From contig OX393583.1 in NCBI GenBank assembly GCA_947652605.1, forward strand, positions 6,613,222 to 6,677,221: a stretch of 64,000 bases of DNA. The letters are read 5' to 3'. Under the pieces are notes generated by a model. It worked only from the letters and a program-made list of their open reading frames with translations, was not told where the DNA came from and searched no databases. Below are positions 42,828 to 55,012 of this stretch, piece after piece; within the stretch, counting starts at the first letter, position 1; every line of letters begins with the position of its first letter. The stretch is from Elmis aenea. Its lineage: Eukaryota > Arthropoda > Insecta > Coleoptera > Elmidae. The translations under genes were made by a program, and so were the position numbers.

Positions 42828-44902
42828 AAAGAAGACAACAGGAACCCAAAATCTTGGGACAAGCGCGCTTAGGTAGTTACGAACCAACCTCCAATAAATG
42901 TACAGCCGGTCGAAAAATAAAGGAATTTGTTATTAAAATTGTGTTTAATAATTGCTCCAGACCTGTGTATTACGCAAAACAACGTTTGAGGGTCCAACCA
43001 CCTTATAAAGACGATCAGGAGCCATAATTAAAAACAATAAACATAAGAGTAATAAGTACCCATATCCAACTGTTGTTAATTCAAATTAAAAGTTTTTCAG
43101 ACAGATGCTAATATAATAAAATCCAATTTAAACAAGTCCTGATTATGAAAAATAGTTTTGGTCAAACAATTAAGGTCTCAAAAAAGTTTTCAAAACAATG
43201 TAGTTAGATTATAAATAAAAATGGAATTGAAATATGATTGTTATAAAGGGATATCAATAACTTTTATTAAAAATCACTCATGTTATTCATTAAGGATCTC
43301 TTGTAAAAATGCTAGGCAAGTTTTAAAGTTTTCGTATCTTCCTTTAGAAATTCGTCTGGTTTATCTGTAAGTGACCCTTCAGAGCAAAAATTAATAATTT
43401 TATTACCTTACTTGTAGTAATACATTAAAATCTGGAATGATTCAAATCGAATTCAAACATTATGATAAATATTTTCCGAAAATCGTTTAAATATTGTCTA
43501 TTTTGTCTTAAGCAAGTCAAAGTTTGTTTTCAGTAGTGTTTTAAAAATCCAGTTTTTTTATCGCACCGAATTAAATATTACACAAAAATAGATCAAAGTA
43601 AATACCGACAAAATCTTGCACGCTTACCTGATATTATCGGAGAAACTCTTAGACCGAAGGAAACACTGTTGGTAACAGCAGCCAAATCCAGTATCAGTCT
43701 AATAAATTTATTTTATATAGAAGTCTGCAACACAAATTCGAAAAAAAAGTAAAACGAACTGTTTTATACTGATAATAATATACCGGATCCAAAAATTTGC
43801 ATACAATTGCAAATTTTCAATGCACTTTTTTTAAATTCATAATTGAAATTTATACCTATACGTCATTAGAATCGATTTTTTAACTAGAGGGCATCATTGA
43901 ATAACAGTGTTAAATAATTATCGCGGTTTTACAGAAATCATTCACTTGTTTGCACTACAGAAAAATATGCATCATTTGACAGTTGTTAGATACAGTCGTT
44001 GCAATTGTTTAATCATCACGAAACCAAGGCCTACTGTGGTGAAACCTTAATTTTGCAAATTTTCATATATTCCCTCGGTTAAACATACCGGTGCTTTACA
44101 TGGTTGAAAAGCATTTGTTTTGGAGATTTGAAAAATGCAAAAATCCAATATACCGTCCATAAGAAAAACAAAAGTTGAGTATGACCGCGCGAAACATAGT
44201 AGGCCTAGAATGTTTTTAATTTTAAAATTTTTTTAAAAACAGGAAGAAATGAAGTCCCTATACAGAAAGACAATAATTTACAGGTGTTGTATGGGTAGCT
44301 TTGTTATTATAAGAGTTACAAAGTCGGTTAACTTGGCAAAGTGGGGCAGAATTTCAAGACGAATTTAATGCCATTGTGACATTTGACCTATACTTTCAAC
44401 CTTTTTTAAATATTTTGAAAAAACTAAAAACAGACGATTTTTTTAACGGTAAATAATTTCATAGTCAGCTACGTTAAAATCAAAATGTGAAATGATTCCT
44501 GTAGATATTTTTCCGTAGCATTAGAAAAGATATCTAAAAAGACAATGGCACACTTGATTTTTGAGATATAAGCCAAACTTATCTTTTTTTTTAAATAGCA
44601 ACGCATTGTTATCTACAAAGTGCATATCTCAAGTTTATATTGCCCATAGAGATAGGGCTTCACGTCCAACACATGTTGTAATTAAAATTTAATAGTAGAT
44701 AATAATAAGTAAGTGAAAAACTACTATGAAATGTAAAAAATATCTTAAACTATTTATGTTGTCAATTTTTTATGTGTTTAATTAAGTAAAGCTGGTTTAT
44801 TTATGTAATGTTTTGTTTTTTTCTTACAATGGCCATTTTAATTATACTTAGCAAATACAATAATGTTGTAATAACTTATTAATTTTTAAAGATAAACCTA
44901 AC

Positions 44903-46532
44903 ATATAACTAATAAAAAACAAATAAATACTGATATTACTTCAGAAGATTTAAATAAATTTTTTTCTCAAATTGCTGAAAATATCATTAATGATCTCTCA
45001 ACGACAAATAAGGTTTTTTCTGATTATCTACCTCAAAATTGCACTGATAATTTTCCTACATTCTCTTTTAAAGAGACATCTTACAATACTATAAGAGACA
45101 TAATCTGTGACCTGAAAAATACAAAGTCTTTTGATCATTATGGACTAACAGTCAATATGCTAAAAAGATGTAAAAATATTTTAATTGGTCCAATTACTGA
45201 GGTAATTAATCAGTGTATTCGTGAAAGTGTTTTCCCCCATTCACTGAAGATTGCAAAAGTGGTGCCGGTGCATAAGAGTGGTGATGTCAATGATAAGAAT
45301 AATTTCAGGCCAGTGTCGCTACTACCAATAGTCTCTTAAATTTATGAGAACATACTAAAATCTCAAATTAACTCTCATTTTGAGAGACATAATTTATTTG
45401 CAAGTGAACAGTTCGGATTTCGAAGGGGCAGAAATACTTCTCTTGCTGTTTCCACCTTATGCGAAGCCATCTCGGATGGATTTTCTGATGGAATATTCAC
45501 TGGGGTTATTTTTTGTGACTTACAAAAGGCATTTGATTGCATTTCGCATAACATACTACTACGGAAGCTTAAGTATTACAATTTTAACAAATTGAGTATT
45601 TCTCTTGTAAGCTCATACCTTACAGATAGGTTACAATATACTTCCGTCAATGGGACTAATTCTAAATCAAGTGTGCCTCGTTTTGACGTTCCCCAGGGCT
45701 CCGTGCTGGGTCCTATCTTGTTTTTGATCTATATCAATGACTTTAAAAATTGTGTTTCTACTTCATCGGCTATTTTATTTGCTGATGATACAACCCTTAT
45801 TACTAAATTTAATAAAATAGAGGATTCGGCTGGAGCTTTGGAGAGGGTCCAGGATGAGGCTCAAAATTGGTTTCTTGCAAATCAGTTGTCTTTGTTCATG
45901 TCACACTGTTTATATAGTTTGATAAACTGGGGCCACTCTAGTCATATGAAAAGAATCTTTGGACTACAACGTAAAGCCTTAAGAATTATTTTGAACCTTG
46001 GCTATGGAGAAGATGTCAAAGATAAATTCACTCAGAATAAGTTATTAACTTTACCATCATATTACATACTGTATTCTCTATGTCATGTTAGAAATAATTT
46101 TAATAAATATACTTTACAAGGCACTTTATATAATTATAGTACAAGAGGAGGTCAAAATATACGTATAGATTACCATAGAGTGTATGCTTGTAGCAATGCG
46201 GAAAATTACTATGGTCCTTTATTTTATAATCGACTGCCTTGCAATATAAAAAGTCTGCCATTGAAGGGATTCAAAAATGCTTTTCTAACATACTTAATTA
46301 ACAACCCTATTTATAAAACCAGTGAGTTTGAATTCAAAAATAGGTAAGCAGATTGTTTGTGGGGGCTCCAGTCTTTCTTTCTTTCTTTCTTTCAGGTTTC
46401 TGTAATTTCTTGTATTTAAAATTTTTATTTTTATTGAAATGTACAGTTCAGTACAATACTCTGACGACTGTAAAACTATATGGTTAATGCATAATAAATG
46501 ATTCTATTCTATTCTATTCTATTCTATTCTAT
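44903..46532 (+). mobile_element. CR1/jockey-like retrotransposon with (ATTCT)n tail, internally deleted
   Basis: Plus-strand ORFs show VVPVHKSGDVNDKNNFRPVS (45258-45317), CDLQKAFD after a frameshift (about 45519), VPQGSVLGPILFLIYIND (about 45688) and LFADDTTLI (about 45776). At about 45897 the text jumps from QLSLF to CLYSLINWGHSSHMKRIF, skipping about 100 residues, then runs to a stop at 46345. A (CTTT)n run lies near 46370-46395 and a pentanucleotide ATTCT tail ends it at 46500-46532. Stops and shifts make it inactive. Confidence 0.8.
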
Positions 46533-47817
46533 AACAACCCATTCATTAATGACACGAGAAAAAAATCTCTTTTTAATGAACCCATAGCCAACTATGGTTG
46601 CCATTTAAAAAAGACCAAGTTTGGTTTATTTTTCATAAATCAAGTGAGTCATGGTTTTTAAGGTATTTTTTTCTAATTCTACGTAAAAATATCTACAGGA
46701 ATCATTTCACATTTTGATTTTAACATGGTCTTAAAAAAGCTTTTAATGAGTATAATTAAATTCTGTTTCCTTTAAATTATAATGTAGGAACATAAGAAGT
46801 TCTCTATTCTTTAAGGCATTACCTATTTCTAGTAGGTACTACTAACGCTGCTGTTTTCTTAAACATTTTTGTCATCAAAACATCTAGAAGTTCTTTTTGC
46901 ATATTTTTAACTGACAAAATTGTAAATTTTTAATTAAATCGATTCGACGACTCTTGGCAACAGAAAAATTCCAAACGCTGGACTTTATTTTATTCCTTAA
47001 TGTATGACTGGACTACCGATAGTGAGAAAAGTTGTTTGGGAAGCTTAAAAAAATAAAACGGCAATTTTAACAAACGCTTACAACACAAAGTTTCAATAAA
47101 TAAATAATGTGTATTGCATAATGCTTATACAGTACTTGAACTTGTAAATCAATCAATTGCATTTCAAAATAGATAGAAATAACTTCCAAACTTCATAGGT
47201 CTGTTGGTTGATATGCGTTCCATTACAATAACTGAACTTTTTGGGTCAAATCCTGACGTCAGCTTATTGCATTTTGCACTGCTAAACAATAAAATTTATG
47301 CAGAATGTAGGTAGGATACTTGCTATGTCTAGTTTATCGGTACTTGTTCATTTAAATTGTGGTTAAAAATATTAATGTTTTTAAAATAGTTCCAAAATGC
47401 GAATTTTTTAAACTGCTTTGCTTAATACTATTATTTTTAAGTATTTGGGTCCATCAGAAAGTTTGGGTTGTTTCGATAAAACTACATACAATGATTATTT
47501 GAACTAGCCTCGTGTGTTTCGGGTCTGTACGGCCCAATAAGCATTTTAGTTGTTTATAACCACTTCCGTATCATTTTAAACGTTTTTGACTTTTCTTTCC
47601 TAACCTAATTAAAAAGTTTGGATAAGTCATATCTTATTTTTATTAAAGTTATTCGGATATTAATCGCTGTTAGAATAATCGTGTGGGGGTTAAAGTGACA
47701 CTTGGGCAAATACAAAACCTACAATACGAGGATTAGGCAAATTTTTTGAGGATATAAAGACACTGTAGATATTTTCATAGATTTTATTTTAAACATGTTC
47801 AAAGTAGTTAAATTTCA

Positions 47818-48080
47818 GAAATGATATACTTATTAATAAATAAAATTAAACCCGAAATGTTAAGGGGGATGGGAGAAGAGCGGGAAATGGTATTAAGACG
47901 ATTACTAAATAAGATATGGCAGGATAAGACGATTCCTAGTAGGTGGAAAACATCTATTGTAATTCCGTTACACAAACGAGGTGAGAATGGTATGTGACAA
48001 TAATTATAGGGGCATATCGTTATTAGGTATGTGTGGCCAATAAAGTATAAAAATACTGGAAAAAAAGCTGAGGACCAAGG
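47818..48080 (+). pseudogene. RTE-like reverse transcriptase N-terminal fragment
   Basis: Reads LLNKIWQDKTIPSRWKTSIV then IPLHKRGE, and after a shift NNYRGISLL-like text, the first RT block of RTE-type elements. About 85 residues. It abuts CAAGGGCGGATCCAGCC at 48076, a hAT-like end. Confidence 0.7.
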
Positions 48081-48342
48081 GCGGATCCAGCCCTCCACCT
48101 TAGGGGGGGAGGGGGGTAATTAAAACTTTTAGTGGGACCTTGCCAATTGGCCTCCACTGATTTTTTTTTACCTCTTAACTTAAATCAGCAATTGTTTCAC
48201 TTCACCCCTTAATAATTGTAATTATCAATTTTTTAAATTAAAAACAGGCCAATGGCTAAAAGTATACGGGAATTGTAGAATAAATATGACTATTTTTGTA
48301 ATATACAGTTTCAATTTAGGCCAGTGGTTCTCAACCGGTGTT

Positions 48343-49206
48343 ACTCGAATTCTGGTACGATATTACGGTAGATATTTCCTATACTTATAGGTAGCTATTT
48401 TTTTTTAATGTTACTACTATTCCATCTTAAGCTCCCGGGGAACCTAATATGGAATACTAGGGGTTCTTAATATTGAATATAGAATTATATAAGAAATATA
48501 CATTAAAATAAACAACTGCTCATAGATTAAGCTTTAATTTCTTTCTGATTTGCATTATTACTTAAACCGTACCAAAACTCTGCTATTTCTGTAAATTAAA
48601 TAATTTAATTTATAATTATTATAATTCAAGTGTCATTCGAACTGATGTTGATAATTTATTTACCTATTTGTTACAGGCAGGACAAGAGAATTGTTTTTTT
48701 TTTTTTGTGGGTATTTTGCACATTTTTCGTGTGCCCATTTCTGACACTTTTGACACTGAACCCATATCCCTGTATACTTGGTGACCATAATCATATTCAT
48801 TAAAAGGCACCTCTATGTATTCCATATTAGGCATCAATGTGACATTTCAAAAATCGGTATATGTAAAAGATGAAATAGTCCCAATCAAAATTTTGGTCTA
48901 TTTAATTGATATGTAAACGCTCATGCTAAATAAACATGCAATAAAATATTTTATATCATTTACCCTAGCATATAATATTTTGCACTGAAAGATTTAGCCT
49001 AAAAACTCAGTAGCACGTCAAAAATATATTTGAATCTGTTATGTAATCTAGTGAATATTTTTTAACTATTTTACATTTGGGAATGGGTGATCAATGTACA
49101 AATAGGTACATATACTACTTATTTTTCAACAGATATCGCTTATTCATTGTCATAAAACTGATGTATTCCATAATAAGTAACTATTCCATATAACGGCACT
49201 TTACTA
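48343..49206. mobile_element. Second copy of the pogo-like element, left-truncated
   Basis: Matches 41510-42344 including the zinc-finger coding segment and the right terminus (GGCACTTTACTA). The left end is lost; it joins CAGTGGTTCTCAACCGGTG, which looks like a hAT element end (48322-48340). Confidence 0.75.
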
Positions 49207-50275
49207 GTTTTTTATAAAATGTATTGAAACTGAACCCCCACAACTCCGCCACTGGTTGCTTGTGGGGCTTGACATTCTCACCGATTGTGGTAACCTGTAA
49301 GATGGTGCTGTATACTAAATTTTGTTTAAATATATGTACCTACTGGTTGGGTTAAAAATTATCGATATTTTTTCGAAAATTTCAACACCCTGTATCTTTA
49401 CAATGAAGCATTTATGGACCCATGTTATATAACATTATATAACATAAGAATTCATTTTTTTTTAATGTTATTTATAACGTTATGTAGGTAACGAAAACAA
49501 ATAATATATAACATTATTCAATAACGTAACGATTTAAAACGTTATTCCAAGCCTGATTATTATTATTATAAAAAGGGGCAATGACTGTTTGCAGTAGGTA
49601 CATCATGTTTAAATAATTAAAAAGCAGTTTCAAAAAAATAATTGTTCAAACACATTAATACTCGTACTTTTTTGTCACAGTAATAAAGAAGACATTAAAA
49701 ATGAATGTAATTTAAAATTATTTATTTATTTTCATAATAAATAATGCATTTAAACCGTAATTGATTTGTTTACCAGCCATTCCTAGAATTGTTTTGCATA
49801 TTTTTGACATATCTTTGCAAATTTGTATATTAAATTCTTTGTCCATTTAGAATTATGGAAAACTTTTAGGGTCGTGTTAAAAAATTAATGCGGTACTCAT
49901 TTTAATACAAACATTCAGGTAAAACTTTGTTAGATTTTACCATTGTTTGTAGACTTCAACGTTAAATTATTAAAATTGTTCGTATGTATACTGTATAGTT
50001 ACAATAAACGACTGCATTATGCGAATTTAATGTAGCATGCTTAAAATACTAGGTAATATTTTTAAATCAGTGACTAGCGATTTTTTCCTTTTTTCATTAA
50101 CATGAAGACAAATTCCAATACGCAAATGTGCAACATGTCCCAAAGTATACGAGGATCAGACTAAAATTATTAAGATTAAAAAGCCCAGTTGATATTTTCT
50201 AGGATTTTATATTATTATAAATATGCTTAAAGTACAATGTTGTATGGGTAACTTTGTTATTATAAAGCCGCGTAC

Positions 50276-50364
50276 ACACCGGGTTCGCGAACTGTTCGCG
50301 AACCGAGTTCGCGAACCGTGTTCGCGAACCGTGTTCGCGAACCCATTTTGGTCAGTACGCGGCT
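50276..50364. mobile_element. 89-bp Harbinger-like hairpin with GTTCGCGAAC array
   Basis: Ends AGCCGCGTAC and GTACGCGGCT are perfect inverted repeats, flanked by TAA on both sides (50273-50275 and 50365-50367). The inside is five close copies of the palindrome GTTCGCGAAC. The uninterrupted site is present in copy A (8654-8656) and in copy C (near 59178), so this is a clean recent insertion. Confidence 0.85.
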
Positions 50365-50445
50365 TAAGAGTAACATAGACGGTTAAATTAGCAAAGTTGG
50401 GCAGAATTACATAACGAATTTAATGCAATTTTGACATTTGATTTA

Positions 50446-50510
50446 CAGGGCTGCGGAGTCGGGAAAAAAGTCGACTCCTGATAATTTTAGTAGTTCGACT
50501 CCGACTCCGG
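50446..50510. repeat. GACTCC-type element terminus in copy B
   Basis: Equivalent of 8735-8822 but with fewer hexamer units; length differs between the copies as expected of a microsatellite. Confidence 0.6.
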
Positions 50511-50884
50511 CAAAAATTAAATACCAAGACATTTGATGGTGTGTAATATAAGAAAAAATATATACAGGGTGATTGAAATTCAAGTTTAAGCATGGTGATC
50601 TCGCTCAGGGGCGGACTGAGTGCATAAAACTGACCGGGCAATTTCTCCAAAATCGCCCCACATAGGTAAAATAAACTTTCGCGATATCGTTTTTATGGCA
50701 TTGATTGTTTTTGCCCCTCCCCGCGTTTTCGAGATTAAATTTGCTTAAAGGTTGCCAGTAATTTATTGGATTTGCATAAGAAAATCACGTATAAAAAATG
50801 TACCCTAACTTACGCTTTTCAACTTAAAATAATGGTGACAAAACCACCCATAGTGTAATTTAGAGGTATTACCTGTAGACTGTA

Positions 50885-51777
50885 CAGGGTGGCTTATTTT
50901 CGATGCCTATACAGGGTATTTCGGTTATTATCCAACATAGAAAAAAACTAAGTACGTAGTCTCGATTTCTTTTTTCCAGAGAAATTTATTGCCGTAAACA
51001 GATTTTTGATATCTTTTTTAACCATTTAAAATAAGTAAGTTAGGTGTAATATATCAATATTTGTATATGGGTAAAAAAAATCGAACATTGCTATTTTATT
51101 AACGATAATAAACTATGCAAAAAATATCTTAAGTTTTTCTCTATCTTTTTGTTTAAGCGAGATATTTAACATTTATGATATCTCTTTTTATACTCGAAAT
51201 ATAGCTAACACCATTTTTGGTATTTTCAAAAATGTTAAATATCTCGCTTAAACGACAAGATAGAGAAAAACTTTAAGGACATGGTTTTTTGTCCTTAATA
51301 AGATAGCAATGTTCATTTTTTTTTTGTTCATACAAATATTGATATATTACGCCTAACTTTCTAATATTAAATGGCAACCATAGTTGGCTTTGACATCAAT
51401 CGAAAGTTTATTATTTGCGCTTTTCAAAAATATATAATTTGCTTATGGTTGCTATTTAAAATAAGAAAGTTGGGTGAAATATATCGGAATTAAAAACAAA
51501 TTGAATATCGCCATCTTATTAAGAACAAAAAACCATGCCAAAAATGTCTTTAAAGTTTTTCTCTATCTTTTCGTTTAAGCGGGATATTTAACCTTTTTGA
51601 AAATTGCCAAAAATCGTTTTTTTTTGGCTATATTTCGAAAATTAAAAAAGATATCAAAAACCTGTTTACGGTAATGAATTTCTCTCGAAAAAGAAATCGA
51701 GACGACGTACTTAGTTTTTTTCTATCTTGGATAATAACCGAGATACTCTGTATGGGCATCGAAAATAGGCCACCCTG
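50885..51777. mobile_element. TA-flanked CAGGGTGGC foldback nested in the hAT element (893 bp)
   Basis: Starts CAGGGTGGCTTATTTTCGAT, ends ATCGAAAATAGGCCACCCTG, TA on both sides. Long arms pair (GGTTATTATCCAACATAGAA against its complement near 51720), and an internal unit (ATATCTCGCTTAAACGACAA) is repeated in both orientations. No ORF. Confidence 0.82.
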
Positions 51778-52287
51778 TACGTATTGAAATTTGTATCCAA
51801 ACAAATGTATTTAATAATTAATTATAAATAAATAGAAGATGAAAAATACCCAAGTAAATATATGTATATTCACAGTCATTTAATTAATTAAGTACATATT
51901 AATAATACAAATGGATAATATAATAATAATGCAGTTTATGCTGCATGCTTATAATGTCCAAAATGTATTCAACACAATAATCTTTAAAAAATTTAGTGAT
52001 ACGTGTCCAGTTTAACTTCAGCTTATATCACTTATAATTTAACAACGAAATTTACTTGGTTAATTAATTCAATTTTCAAACTGAACAAAAAATAAAGAAA
52101 CTTGTATTGGTAGCCTGTAGCCTCCCCAAATGCTGTCAACAGTCTCAGCAGACATCGACCGTACACCTTAGGGTTTTTTAATTATGCGCTGACGTAAACA
52201 GTCACTAAAAGTAACACTAACACCCGCCATTTTTTTATTAAGTTGGTAAAATAAAGCTGATTATATAGTAGTAGAAAAATTAATTTA

Positions 52288-53010
52288 CGAGGGGAGTCCG
52301 ATATTAAAGGTACAGGTGGCTGTGAAACAAACACCGCAAGCGAAACATTGCCGTCATATGCATGTCTAGACAGGTTGAGGTGTGGTAGCAGAGTGTGGAG
52401 CGTTGTTGTGTGTTAAGACTCGATTTAGTAGCTTACAGGAAGCAAACAAACATGGCGTGGCGTGTGTAATCACAGATTATTCCAAGTGTGAAGTTTGTGC
52501 GGTTATCCGATTTTTGCAGGCCGAAGGAGTTAACCAGAGCGAAATTCATCGCAGATTAGAGGACGTTTATGGCCCGAAGGTCTTAAACCGAAAAAGTCAG
52601 CGTTTGGTGCAAAAAATTTAAAGAGAGTAACGGATCTCATCGATGATCTGGATCATCAATGAGATCCGTTCGTCTATCTTTAAAGTTTTTGCACCAAATA
52701 AGGCTTACTTTTTCGGCTTAAGACCTTCGGGCCATAAACGTCCTCTAATCTGCGATGAATTTCGCTCTGGTTAACTCCTTCGGCCTGCAAAAATCGGATA
52801 ACCGCACGCACTTCACACTTGGAATACTTTGGGATTACACCCGCCATGTTTGTTTGCTTCCCGTAAGCTACTAAATTGAGTCTTACACACAACAACGCTC
52901 CAGACTCCACTACCACACTTCAACCTGTCTAGACATGCATATGACGGCAATGTTTCGCTTGCGGTGTTTGTTTCACAGCCACCTGTACCTTTAATATCGG
53001 ACTCCCCTCG
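52288..53010. mobile_element. Palindrome of two mariner 5' ends, nested in the hAT element (723 bp)
   Basis: TA-flanked; ends CGAGGGGAGTCCGATATTAA and complement. Arms of about 325 bp (52288-52613 and 52686-53010) are near-identical inverse copies. Each encodes the N-terminus of a mariner transposase reading towards the centre: the minus-strand copy starts MAGVIPKYSKCEVRAVIRFL (ATG at 52847) and continues QAEGVNQSEIHRRLEDVYGP, a helix-turn-helix. The centre is itself palindromic (AACGGATCTCATCGATGATC). The catalytic domain is absent from both arms. Confidence 0.88.
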
Positions 53011-53105
53011 TAGATTTAGAAATGATTTGGTGTTAACGCCACCGACATCGGCCCACCGGGCATTTGCCCGGTTGCCCGGCGGGCCAATCCGCCCCTGATC
53101 TCGCT

Positions 53106-53402
53106 TATTATATATATAATAACTAGACACACACACCCGACTCATAGACTCATATGATTCGTGATGACATGCCCCGTTTGGCCATCATTGGCTGCAGGTG
53201 ATCACGCTTGGCCTATCTGTGCTGCAGGAAATTTGGTGACTGTCGTGATGGTACGTCCTTTCATACTAACTTACTATGTGGAGCAAAAAAAGAAAGTGGT
53301 CGGACGAATATGTACAATAGGTATGGATTCACATGTAGCTATAACGGAACGTAATGGATGGAACTCAGCGACTCAGCGTCCTAACACCTTGTGTGACAGT
53401 AA
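53106..53402. other. Unassigned interval
   Basis: Continuation of the sequence interrupted by the hAT element, then GC-richer DNA with an open frame (53161-53466) that matches nothing I know and has no start context or domain. Left unassigned. Confidence 0.4.
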
Positions 53403-53878
53403 GGCTAGTAGCGCACGGACGACATTATCGTTGCAATTTTTAATCGCCCGAAATGAAACGCATTAAAGTAAATGAGTGTGAGCGCACGGGCGATTTTAAA
53501 TGCACCACGATTTTAAAATTGCGATGCAATTATCGCCTTGGAAAATAGAATACACATGTTTTAATGCTTGTGCGCGCACAAACGATAAATAATCGCTTGT
53601 TAGGAGCAAAGTTCACAAAACTATCGCATTCCCGAATCGTACATTGTTTTGATTAGTGTGAAGAAAACCAATAAAAACCCACAATTGTTTGTAGCTTCGT
53701 TTTTTACGTTGTTTTAAAATTAGCGCTGTGACACAAGCTAATTCGATGAAGTTCATCTTAACAAATGAACTGAACGACGATTTTCTATCGCCCGTGCGCG
53801 AGCGGAATTATTTTAAGGCGATTTTGAATTATGCAATTTTTAATTGCGTGATAAAATATCGTCCGTGCGCTACTAGCC
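53403..53878. mobile_element. Harbinger-like MITE (476 bp)
   Basis: GGCTAGTAGCGCACGGACGA and its complement at the other end, flanked by TAA (53400-53402 and 53879-53881), the 3-bp duplication typical of PIF/Harbinger. The interior repeats GCGCACGGGCGATTTTA-like motifs in both orientations. Confidence 0.85.
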
Positions 53879-53914
53879 TAAAACGTCAAACGTCCTAAAG
53901 TCTCAAATATATAC

Positions 53915-55008
53915 CGGTAAAGAATTAGGAGCGCTACCAGAAAGAAACCAAGGTATGCGAGTAGTAAGTGATCTAACAACATAATTGAGAGGACATAATG
54001 TAACTTGCTATAATTATTGTTTTACATCTTATAATTTAGGCCAATAATTTCTTCTCAAGAGAAAAATTACAATGCTTGGGACAATTAGAAAAAATGAGCC
54101 AGAACTTCCTCAAAATTGGTGTAATAAAGAGGTGCATAGTTCATCATTTTATTTTACAAAGGACACGACAATAGTAAACTACATTCCTAAAAAAAATAAA
54201 AACGTGATGCTAATGAGTACATTGCATAATAATAGAGCAGTTAGTACTAGACATGATTAAAAACCTGAAATGATATTAGAGTACAACTAAAGGTGCTGTA
54301 GACACCCTTGATCAGCTTGTAAATACTTACACGTGCACTCGTAAAACCAACCGCTGCGCTGGCCGTTAATAATTTTTTATAATATACTTGATATCTCAGC
54401 TTACAATGCATTTGTTTTATGGACTGCCATAAATCCAGGATGGCACGAAAAAAAATTGACGAAACGAAGGTTATTTCTGGAGGAATTGGGAATGTCACTT
54501 ATCAAATATAACTTAGTTAATAGGACACAGATGCCAAGAACTGTAGAATCACGTAAATTAGTCGAAAACATGCAGAAAAGTACAAATCAAAACTCGGCCT
54601 CGGGATCTTCTGGAGCAACGGTTAGTGATGTAAAACGCGCACGGTGTAAATTCTGTTCATCGAAAAATGATCATAAGACAAATATGTTGTGTTGTTACTA
54701 TAATAAAACTTTTGCAAGGTACATGTCACTTATATTTGCCCCAATTGCAAAAAAAATATTGAAAATGTAACATTTTATAGCATATATCTCAGACACTGAA
54801 CTGTTATTTTTTTATATTTATAATGAGCTTAAGTTTATTTATTGCATTTAAAATATGTTTAAATTGATTTCATTCATTTACAATGTGTTTATGTTTATTT
54901 ATTTAGTAATAAATCTGTTACCAAGCTATTTTTGTTATATTATTAGGTATCGGGTCATATGTACCCGAACGGTACAAGCGCGCAGCAAATACGAACAGAA
55001 CAGCAGGG
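53915..55008 (+). pseudogene. Dead piggyBac transposase and 3' terminus
   Basis: Pieces in several frames follow piggyBac transposase order: GHNVTCYN (about 53990), TMLGTIRKNEPELPQNW (54069 on), EVHSSSFYFTKDTTIVNYIP (54132 on), WPLIIFYNILDISAYNAF (about 54360), and the C-terminal Cys-rich domain RCKFCSSKNDHKTNMLCCY (about 54642). The right end is GGG followed by TTAA (55009-55012), as in piggyBac. The 5' end is lost. Confidence 0.8.
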
Positions 55009-55012
55009 TTAA

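Larger units (their letters stand above)
42828..50605. repeat. Flank repeat, copy B
   Basis: Matches copy A (1-1030 and 6286-8935) in order and orientation. It is interrupted by its own insertions: 44903-46532 (reverse transcriptase), about 47550-49430 (several pieces including a pogo-like element), 50276-50364 (hairpin), and at 50605 the hAT element. Copy A in turn carries about 5.2 kb (1030-6286) where copy B has only about 300 bp. Confidence 0.8.
50606..53097. mobile_element. hAT element, composite, with 8-bp duplication (2.5 kb)
   Basis: Starts CAGGGGCGGACTGAG, ends CCAATCCGCCCCTG; flanks ATCTCGCT at 50598-50605 and 53098-53105 are identical 8-mers, and copy A has the empty site (8908-8915). 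GGGC-rich subterminal sequence (GGCCCACCGGGCATTTGCCC) lies at the right end. No hAT transposase remains; most of the interior is two nested foldbacks (50885-51777 and 52288-53010). Confidence 0.9.

Noticed and set aside
53161..53466. 101-codon open frame in GC-richer DNA
   Set aside because: Runs into the Harbinger-like MITE at 53403 and shows no recognisable domain.
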